Source of the DNA: Burkholderiales bacterium
GTDB taxonomy: Bacteria > Pseudomonadota > Gammaproteobacteria > Burkholderiales > Burkholderiaceae_C
Assembly: GCA_026954015.1 (NCBI GenBank)
Contig: JAIXLP010000094.1
Span: forward strand, 1 to 61,164
Direction of reading: 5' to 3'
Length of the DNA stretch: 61,164 bases
Under the pieces are notes generated by a model that searched no databases, was not told where the DNA came from, and worked only from the letters and a program-made list of their open reading frames with translations. This document shows, piece by piece, positions 55,473 through 61,164 of the stretch; the first letter of the stretch is position 1; the number at the start of each line of letters is the position of its first letter. Position numbers and translations under genes: made by a program.

Positions 55473-56600
55473 ATGTCCCCCGCAGCGATTCCCCGCCCCA
55501 CCCTCTGGCTGCTGCTAGCCGCCGTGCTGGCACTGCACCTGCTGGCGCTGCGCAGCCTGCCGGTACGCCCCGCAGCGGGCACGCACGGCGCCACGCCGGT
55601 GCCGCTGTCCACGCGTCTGCTGCCCCCGCCCAAGCCTGCGGCGCCCACGGCGGCGCCACCCGTGCGCCCCGCGCCAGTGCGTGCCCCCACGCGCTCGGCG
55701 CCCCGGCGGCCTGCGGCGCGCACGCCGCGGCCGGCGCCTGCGCCCCCAGCCCCACCTGCCGCAGCCGTCAGCACCACGTCGATCGCCGAGCCGGCATCAC
55801 CAGCCACGGAAACCGACATGGCCGACGCGCTCGCGCAGATCGGCGGCTACAGCGCGCCCGAGCCCCCCGCCACCACGCACGCCGAGGCGCCCGAGGCCGA
55901 GACAGCGCCGCAAACACCCGCCAGCGAAGCTGTCGCCGAGCGACCCGCCGAGGCACCCGGGCACCCGGTGGCGCTCCCGCCTTCCGCGCAACTGGCATTC
56001 AAGGTACAGGGGCACGTCAAGGGGTTCGACTACAACGCAAGCGCCGAGCTCGCGTGGCAGAACGACGGAGAGCGCTACCGCGTGCGCCAGAAGGTCAGCG
56101 CCTTCCTGCTCGGCTCGCGCGCGCAGGAAAGCGTGGGGCGCGTGAGCGCGCGGGGCCTGCAGCCCGAGCGCTTCGTCGACGAGGGGCGCAAGACGCGCAG
56201 CGCCGACATCGACATCGCCGCGCACACAGCGCACTTCAGCGACGGCGCGAGCAGCAGCGCTACGGTAGACGACGGCGCGCAGGACCGCCTGAGCGTCTTC
56301 ATCCAGCTCGGCGCGCTGCTGGCGGCTTCCCCGGCAGACTACCCGAGCGGCACCGAAATCGCGCTGCAGGTGGTGGGCGCGCGCCGCGTCGATCGGTGGA
56401 CCTTCCGCGTGGAAGGCCCCGAGACGCTCGAACTGCCCATCGGCACCACCCCCGCGCTCAAGCTGCGGCGCCTGCCGCAGGGCGACGACGCGCAGCAGGA
56501 CGAGCTGTGGCTGGGCACCGACATCGGCTACCTGCCGGTGCGCATCCGCCTGGCGCAGGGCGAGAGCGACTACGTGGATCTGCGCCTGGCGCAACGCTGA
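55473..56600 (+). CDS. DUF3108-type protein with proline-rich N-terminus
   Basis: The 375-residue protein has a hydrophobic N-terminal anchor (LWLLLAAVLALHLLAL), a Pro/Ala-rich linker (about 40-170) and a C-terminal domain (about 175-375) with YNASAELAWQNDGERYRVRQKV, RKTRSADIDI and YLPVRIRLAQGESDYVDLRL. This is the beta-sheet periplasmic DUF3108 domain. It starts 73 bp from the divergent FAH-like gene. The function of the family is not established. Confidence 0.8.
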   Translation: MSPAAIPRPTLWLLLAAVLALHLLALRSLPVRPAAGTHGATPVPLSTRLLPPPKPAAPTAAPPVRPAPVRAPTRSAPRRPAARTPRPAPAPPAPPAAAVSTTSIAEPASPATETDMADALAQIGGYSAPEPPATTHAEAPEAETAPQTPASEAVAERPAEAPGHPVALPPSAQLAFKVQGHVKGFDYNASAELAWQNDGERYRVRQKVSAFLLGSRAQESVGRVSARGLQPERFVDEGRKTRSADIDIAAHTAHFSDGASSSATVDDGAQDRLSVFIQLGALLAASPADYPSGTEIALQVVGARRVDRWTFRVEGPETLELPIGTTPALKLRRLPQGDDAQQDELWLGTDIGYLPVRIRLAQGESDYVDLRLAQR

Positions 56601-56701
56601 GCTACCCTTCGCGCCAAACCGTGGAATACTGTGCGGGCCTTGAATTGCCGCAAGGCGCCGCGATCTGCATGCCTATGGACGACCAGCGACAGGAGAACAC
56701 C

Positions 56702-56992
56702 ATGCACATGCTCTACGACTCCGAATCCTTCGTGGTGGTGCACATGCTGCCGCAGCCCGAGTCGGCAGCGCCCACCGAGGCCGAGGCATTCATGCCGCGC
56801 CAGTTGCTGCGTCACGGTTTCGAGATCGTGGACAAGCGCTCGGGCAAGGAGGTCTACCTGGACGGTTCGTGGGCCGAGCTGTTCCAGCAGCAGATCATCG
56901 CGTGGCAGCACAACACGCCGACGCAGGAAGAAGTCGAAACCACGCTCGACGGCTACGCCGGCCTCGCGCAGAACCCGGTGGTGCTGCACTGA
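56702..56992 (+). CDS. DUF3567-type small protein
   Basis: The 96-residue protein starts MHMLYDSESFVVVHM and has EAFMPRQLLRHGFEIVDKRSG, LDGSWAELFQQQI and a VEETLDGYAGLAQ-like end. This matches the small DUF3567 proteins that are widespread in Burkholderiales. Start at 56702 with AGGAG about 8 nt upstream; an in-frame ATG at 56669 is possible. Its stop overlaps the presumed CTG start of alkB. Confidence 0.8.
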   Translation: MHMLYDSESFVVVHMLPQPESAAPTEAEAFMPRQLLRHGFEIVDKRSGKEVYLDGSWAELFQQQIIAWQHNTPTQEEVETTLDGYAGLAQNPVVLH

Positions 56993-57642
56993 CGGGCGAC
57001 CTGTTCGCTGGCGACGCACCGCTTGCGGGCAGGGTCACCACGCTCGGCCCCGAGGCCCTCATCCTGCGCGGCTTCGCGCTTGCGCGCGTGCCGCTGCTGT
57101 GGGAGGCGCTGCAACAGGTGCTCACGCAGGCGCCGCTGCGCCACATGGTCACGCCGGGCGGCCAGCGCATGTCGGTGCCGCTTACCAATTGCGGTGCCCT
57201 CGGCTGGACCAGCGACCGCGGCGGCTACCGCTACCGCGGCGACGACCCGCTGAGCGGACGTGCCTGGCCCGCCATGCCCGCGGCGTTCGCGCAGCTCGCG
57301 CGCGAGGCCGCGGCGGCGGCGGGCTTCGCCGGGTACGCGCCCGACGCCTGCCTGATCAACTGCTACCGCCCCGGCGCACGCCTGACGCTGCACCAGGACA
57401 GGAACGAGCGCGACTTCAGCCAGCCCATCGTCTCGGTCTCGCTCGGCATTGCCGCCACCTTCCTCTGGGGCGGCGCCGAGCGCGGCGACCGCGCGGCGCG
57501 CGTGCCGCTGTTTCACGGCGACGTGGCGGTCTGGGGCGGCGTCGACCGGCTGCGCTTTCACGGCATCGCGCCGGTGCGTGAGGCGCACCACCCGCTCACG
57601 GGCGGCACGCGGATCAATTTCACGTTCCGCAGGGCGGGTTGA
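56989..57642 (+). CDS. alkB: Alpha-ketoglutarate-dependent DNA repair dioxygenase AlkB
   Basis: The 217-residue protein opens LTGDLFAGDAPLAG, which matches the MLDLFA opening of E. coli AlkB. HMVTPGGQRMSV, TNCGALGWTSD, the iron ligands HQDRNE (HxD) and RFHGIAP (His), and the 2OG-binding RINFTFRRAG are intact. No ATG, GTG or TTG occurs near the true opening; CTG at 56989 overlaps the DUF3567 stop (CTGA), a coupling like ATGA. An in-frame ATG at 56869 would add 40 non-homologous residues. It removes alkyl groups from DNA and RNA bases. Confidence 0.87.
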   Translation: MTGDLFAGDAPLAGRVTTLGPEALILRGFALARVPLLWEALQQVLTQAPLRHMVTPGGQRMSVPLTNCGALGWTSDRGGYRYRGDDPLSGRAWPAMPAAFAQLAREAAAAAGFAGYAPDACLINCYRPGARLTLHQDRNERDFSQPIVSVSLGIAATFLWGGAERGDRAARVPLFHGDVAVWGGVDRLRFHGIAPVREAHHPLTGGTRINFTFRRAG

Positions 57643-57724
57643 CCGTCGCTATTTCGCGCGCGAGGACACCGCGCGGTGCGAAAATCGCGCCCGCTCCCGG
57701 CCCACCGGGTGCACGACCGCCGCC

Positions 57725-58567
57725 ATGCCGCACCTGCCCACTCCGATCGCCCGCCGTGCGCGCCACGGCCTGGCATGGCTGCTCGCGGCATGGCTGCTCA
57801 TCGCCGCCGCGCACGCCGCGCCCGCGCCGGACACGGTGCAGCTCGAAGACCTGACCTGGACCGAACTGCGCGGCGCGCTGCAGGCGGGCAAGACCACCGC
57901 GCTGATCCCGATCGGCGGCACCGAGCAAAGCGGCCCCTACCTCGCGCTGGGCAAGCACAACGCGCGCGCGCGGGCGCTGGCCGAGCGCATCGCGCGCGCC
58001 CTGGGCGATGCGCTCGTCGCGCCCGTCGTCGCCTACGTGCCCGAGGGCAGCATCGCCCCGCCGAGCGCGCACATGCGCTTTGCGGGCACGATCAGCGTGC
58101 CGGCGGGCGCCTTCGAGCAGACGCTGACGGCCGCCGCGCAAAGCCTGCAGGCGCACGGCTTTCGCACCATCGTGCTGCTGGGCGACCACGGCGGCTACCA
58201 GGCGAGCCTCGCGCGCGTCGCCCAGCGCCTGGACCAGGCGTGGCGCGGCAAGGGCGTGCGTGCGCTCGCGCCGCACGCCTACTACCAAGCCAGCTCCAGC
58301 GGCTTTGCCGCGCTGCTGCGCGCGCGCGGCTACGGCGCCGAAGAAATCGGCACGCACGCGGCGCTGGCCGACAGCGCGCTGCAACTGGCCCTTGCCCCCG
58401 ACACCGTGCGCGCCGCCGCGCTGCGCGACGCACCCGCACCCACGCCGGGCGACGGCATCCACGGCGGCAACCCGCGCCGCGCCAGCGCCGCGCTGGGCGA
58501 GCTCGGCGCCGAACTCATCGTCAGCCGCACGGTCGAGGCGATCCGCCACGCCGTGCCCGCGCGCTGA
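57725..58567 (+). CDS. Secreted creatininase-family protein
   Basis: The 280-residue protein has a signal peptide (LIAAAHAAPAP) and the creatinine amidohydrolase fold: ALIPIGGTEQSGPYLALGKHN, YVPEGSIAPPSAHMRFAGTIS, IVLLGDHGGYQ and GIHGGNPRRASA. Usual metal-ligand phrases EQHGPHLPLGTD are here EQSGPYLALGKHN, so one histidine and one aspartate differ, while a periplasmic subfamily with a KHN variant is, as I recall, known. Start ATG at 57725. Substrate unknown. Confidence 0.8.
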   Translation: MPHLPTPIARRARHGLAWLLAAWLLIAAAHAAPAPDTVQLEDLTWTELRGALQAGKTTALIPIGGTEQSGPYLALGKHNARARALAERIARALGDALVAPVVAYVPEGSIAPPSAHMRFAGTISVPAGAFEQTLTAAAQSLQAHGFRTIVLLGDHGGYQASLARVAQRLDQAWRGKGVRALAPHAYYQASSSGFAALLRARGYGAEEIGTHAALADSALQLALAPDTVRAAALRDAPAPTPGDGIHGGNPRRASAALGELGAELIVSRTVEAIRHAVPAR

Positions 58568-58609
58568 CGCCTCACCATTTCTTCCCACCTCACCTCACGC
58601 AATCCGGCC

Positions 58610-59773
58610 ATGCCTTTCATCCCTACCGCCCCCCTGCGCATCAGCTCCCTTGCGGCAGGCGCGCTCCTGGCCAGCCTGTGCTGGTCCGCCGCCGCGCAGA
58701 CTGCCCCGCCCGGCATCCCCCCAGCGCCCGACCCGGCCAATCTCTACAGTGCCACGGGCGCCGGCCAGTTGAGCCCGGCGACCGCGGGCGCGCTCGAGCG
58801 CGTCTATGTGCCCAATCTGCGCTCGAACAACGTCTACGTGATCGATCCCGCAACGTTCAAGGTCATCGACAAGTTCCCGGTCGGCCGCAGTCCGCAACAC
58901 GTCGTGCCCTCGTGGGATCTGCAGACGCTGTGGGTCACCAACAACGCCGAGGGGCGCACCGACGGCAGCCTCACGCCGATCGACCCCAAGACCGGCAAGC
59001 CCGCCGGCCCGGCCGTCGCGGTGGACGATCCGTACAACATGTACTTCACGCCCGACGGCAAGGAGGCCATCGTCGTCGCCGAGGCGCTCAAGCGGCTGGA
59101 CTTCCGCGACGCGCACACGATGCGGCTCAACTCCAGCCTGTCCGTGCCCGAATGCAAGGGCATCAACCACGCCGAGTTCGCCATCGACGGCAGCTTCGCC
59201 ATCTTCACCTGCGAATTCAGCGGCAAGGTAGCCAAGATCGACCTGGCGCAGCGCAAGGTGCTGGGCTACCTGCAGCTCAGCGCCAGGGGCATGCCGCAGG
59301 ACGTGCGCAGCGCGCCCGACGGCAAGACCTTCTACGTCGCCGACATGATGGCGGGCGGCGTGCACGTGATCGACCCCGTCGCGTTCACCAAGACCGGCTT
59401 CATCGAGGCGGGCGTGGGCACGCACGGCCTGTACCCGAGCCGCGACGGCAAGCAGCTGTACATCACCAACCGCGGCTCCACGATGGTGCATGGCAAGCGC
59501 AAGGGCAAGGGCGGGGTCTCCGTGCTGGACTTCGCCACGCAGAAGATCGTCGCCACCTGGCCCATCCCGGGCGGCGGCAGCCCCGACATGGGCAACGTGA
59601 GCGCCGACGGCAAGACGCTGTGGCTGTCGGGCCGCTACGACGACGTGGTCTACGCCATCGACACCACGAGCGGCGCGGTCAAATCCATTCCGGTCGGTGC
59701 CGAGCCACACGGCATGACGATCTGGCCGCAGCCGGGGCGCTATTCGCTGGGCCACACGGGCAATATGCGCTGA
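58610..59773 (+). CDS. Secreted YncE/NHL-like beta-propeller protein
   Basis: The 387-residue protein has a signal peptide (CWSAAAQ) and about seven repeated blades of VYVIDPATFKVIDKFPVG type. Repeat cores seen are LWVTNNAEGRTDGSLTPID, VAKIDLAQRKVLGYLQL, VHVIDPVAFTKTGFI, VSVLDFATQKIVATWPI and VYAIDTTSGAVKSIPVG. There are no catalytic motifs. It probably binds ligands or scaffolds in the periplasm. It lies 42 bp after the creatininase-like gene, so the two are probably co-transcribed. Confidence 0.82.
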   Translation: MPFIPTAPLRISSLAAGALLASLCWSAAAQTAPPGIPPAPDPANLYSATGAGQLSPATAGALERVYVPNLRSNNVYVIDPATFKVIDKFPVGRSPQHVVPSWDLQTLWVTNNAEGRTDGSLTPIDPKTGKPAGPAVAVDDPYNMYFTPDGKEAIVVAEALKRLDFRDAHTMRLNSSLSVPECKGINHAEFAIDGSFAIFTCEFSGKVAKIDLAQRKVLGYLQLSARGMPQDVRSAPDGKTFYVADMMAGGVHVIDPVAFTKTGFIEAGVGTHGLYPSRDGKQLYITNRGSTMVHGKRKGKGGVSVLDFATQKIVATWPIPGGGSPDMGNVSADGKTLWLSGRYDDVVYAIDTTSGAVKSIPVGAEPHGMTIWPQPGRYSLGHTGNMR

Positions 59774-59794
59774 CGCGGCGCGCGCCGCGCACGG

Positions 59795-61069
59795 TCAGTC
59801 CGCCCAGTTGCCCCGCACCGCCGCGGCGGGCACGCGCATGCGGTGGTGGGGCAGCGCGAGCGTGACGGCGCCGCCCACGAAGAGCACGAGCGCGGCCGCG
59901 CCAAACGCCACCCAGTGGGTCTGGAAGGTCTCGTAGCCCCAGCCGCCGAGCCAGGCGCTCACCATGCCCGCGATCTGCTGGCACAGGTAGGCGATGCCGT
60001 AGAGCACCCCCAGCGTGCGCACGCCATACACGTCGGCCATGATGGCCGACGACAGCGCGAGCGACCCGGCCCAGACCAGCCCGCCCACGATCGCCACCGC
60101 GTAGAGCTGCCCCGGCGTGGCCACGAGCAGCAGGCCGATGAACGCCGCGCCCCGCACGAAGTAGATCATCGCCAGCATCTTGCGCCGCGAGACACGGTCG
60201 GCCACATGGCCGAGCACCAGCGTGCTGAAGATCGCGACCATGCCGATCATGCCTATCCCCAGGCCCCCGGTGGTGGGGCTGAAATGGTGGTCCACCAGCA
60301 TGGGCACGCCGTGCGCGCCCAGCAGCGTCATGCTGAAACCGTTGGCGAACAGCCCGAGCGTGATGAGCCAGAACGGCCGCGTTGCCAGCGCCTGCCACAA
60401 GCCGAGGTGGCCGAGCGCCGGTTCGGGTGCCGGCGCGGGCGCGGCGGTGCTGCCCTCCACGCGCAGGTCGGCGCCGGGCGGCACGTCCTCGCGGATCAGG
60501 TACACCACACTTGGCAGCGCCAGCAGTGCAAAGAGCGCCACGTAACCCACCATCGCGTGGCGCCAGCCGAACGCCTCGATCGCCCAGGTCAGCACGGGCG
60601 TCACCACCGCCAGCCCCGCCATGCCACCGGTCGACAGGAAGAACAGCGCCATGCCGCGCTGACGGACGAACCAGCGACTCACGATCGGCGTGAGCGTGAC
60701 CGGACTCACGAGCGCCAGCCCGATGGAAAGCACCACGCCGAACGCCAGCAGGAAATCGAGCGCGGTGTGCGCGTTCACCGTCCAGACGGTTCCCACGACG
60801 ACCATCAGCGTGCCGGCCAGCAGCACCCCCCTGGTCGAGATGCGCGCCACGAGCCAGCCCGCAAGCGGCATCATCACGCCATAGACCAGCATCCCCACCG
60901 CGATGATGCTGGACAGGCCGCTGCGGCTGAACCCGAGGTCGTGCGCTATCGGAAAGAAGAACGGCCCTATGCTCAGCCGCAGCCCGACGGACAGCAGCGT
61001 GAGCACCGTCGCCACCGCGACGATGTTCCAGCCGAAATACCAGGTGCCCCCGGCGCGAGTCCAGCGCAA
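59795..61069 (-). CDS. Major facilitator superfamily transporter
   Basis: The 424-residue protein has 12 predicted membrane segments, with a middle loop VPPGADLRVEGST. The motif-A-like loop is GWLVARISTRGVLL and its copy in the second half is GHVADRVSRRKML. It resembles the monocarboxylate/oxalate-type (OFA) members, but the substrate is not evident. Start is TTG at 61069, supported by GGAG 6 nt upstream; no better start exists. It lies 65 bp after ychF on the same strand. Confidence 0.85.
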   Translation of the reverse strand: MRWTRAGGTWYFGWNIVAVATVLTLLSVGLRLSIGPFFFPIAHDLGFSRSGLSSIIAVGMLVYGVMMPLAGWLVARISTRGVLLAGTLMVVVGTVWTVNAHTALDFLLAFGVVLSIGLALVSPVTLTPIVSRWFVRQRGMALFFLSTGGMAGLAVVTPVLTWAIEAFGWRHAMVGYVALFALLALPSVVYLIREDVPPGADLRVEGSTAAPAPAPEPALGHLGLWQALATRPFWLITLGLFANGFSMTLLGAHGVPMLVDHHFSPTTGGLGIGMIGMVAIFSTLVLGHVADRVSRRKMLAMIYFVRGAAFIGLLLVATPGQLYAVAIVGGLVWAGSLALSSAIMADVYGVRTLGVLYGIAYLCQQIAGMVSAWLGGWGYETFQTHWVAFGAAALVLFVGGAVTLALPHHRMRVPAAAVRGNWAD

Positions 61070-61134
61070 TGCGTGCTCCGGCGCGGCCCGTCAGGCGGGC
61101 CCGTGGCGTGGATGCGGCTTCATGCCCACGGCCG

Positions 61135-61164
61135 TCAGACGTTGAACAGAAAGTTCATCACGTC
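61135..61164 (-). CDS. ychF: C-terminus of redox-regulated ATPase YchF, N-terminus cut by window edge
   Basis: The last nine codons read DVMNFLFNV and a stop, the invariant end of YchF/OLA1 GTPase-like ATPases (TGS domain). Only the tail is present; the rest is beyond the window. Identification rests on nine residues. Confidence 0.65.
   Translation of the reverse strand, partial: DVMNFLFNV

Noticed and set aside
57676-59865. 729-residue plus-strand frame spanning two genes
   Set aside because: Arg/Ala-rich shadow of the creatininase-like and propeller genes, which read in another plus frame.

Overview
The window is GC-rich chromosomal DNA of a betaproteobacterium, most likely a Burkholderiales member near the Comamonadaceae. 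The evidence is the strong GC bias at third codon positions, which produces long antisense shadow frames, the meta-cleavage gene set, an ahcY-metF block behind an SAH riboswitch, a DUF3567-type gene, many Bug and Liv uptake genes, and a dispersed 40-bp palindromic repeat that I recall as typical of that family. No rRNA, tRNA, CRISPR array, transposase or prophage was seen.

Region 1 (1-19.7 kb) is an exopolysaccharide locus of the EpsE/F/G/L type that accompanies PEP-CTERM/exosortase systems. It encodes an HDOD regulator translationally coupled to the initiating sugar-phosphate transferase, a secreted protein with a VPLPG-type C-terminal sorting signal, an export protein, an outer-membrane protein, a chain-length regulator and a BY-kinase. 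Two large secreted glycosidase-like proteins, a 2OG-Fe(II) oxygenase, a Wzy-like polymerase, two glycosyltransferases and a PglK-like ABC transporter follow. The polymerase and glycosyltransferase genes (2.3-5.0 kb) look clearly richer in A+T than their surroundings. No exosortase and no Wzx are present in the window. A stand-alone cyclic-nucleotide-binding protein is divergent from the HDOD gene.

Region 2 (20.6-26.8 kb) is a Liv-type ABC importer (five genes, plus strand) followed by a class II aldolase-like protein that lacks its metal ligands and by a 3-hydroxyacyl-CoA-dehydrogenase-family enzyme. It converges on region 3.

Region 3 (26.8-40.9 kb, minus strand) is a nearly complete operon for the meta-cleavage route of 3-hydroxyanthranilate. 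It carries kynureninase, 3-hydroxyanthranilate dioxygenase, ACMS decarboxylase, aminomuconate semialdehyde dehydrogenase, aminomuconate deaminase, oxalocrotonate decarboxylase, hydratase, aldolase and acylating acetaldehyde dehydrogenase. An orphan Bug protein, an alanine racemase and an extradiol dioxygenase are also present. An aminotransferase and a LysR regulator lie upstream, and a T-N11-A type palindrome precedes the catabolic genes.

Region 4 (40.9-46.3 kb) is methyl-cycle housekeeping. A sigma70-type promoter and an S-adenosylhomocysteine riboswitch lead into ahcY, an unknown membrane protein, metF and rlpA. rlmJ and a nitroreductase flank the block.

Region 5 (46.4-61.2 kb) is mixed. 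It contains a lipoprotein with Ig-like domains and a predicted propeller, a universal stress protein, tgt, a MASE1-GGDEF protein, a zinc-ribbon membrane protein, a PAS protein, a degenerate FAH-family protein, DUF3108 and DUF3567 proteins, alkB (probably with a CTG start), a secreted creatininase-family protein, a YncE-like propeller, an MFS transporter and the last codons of ychF.
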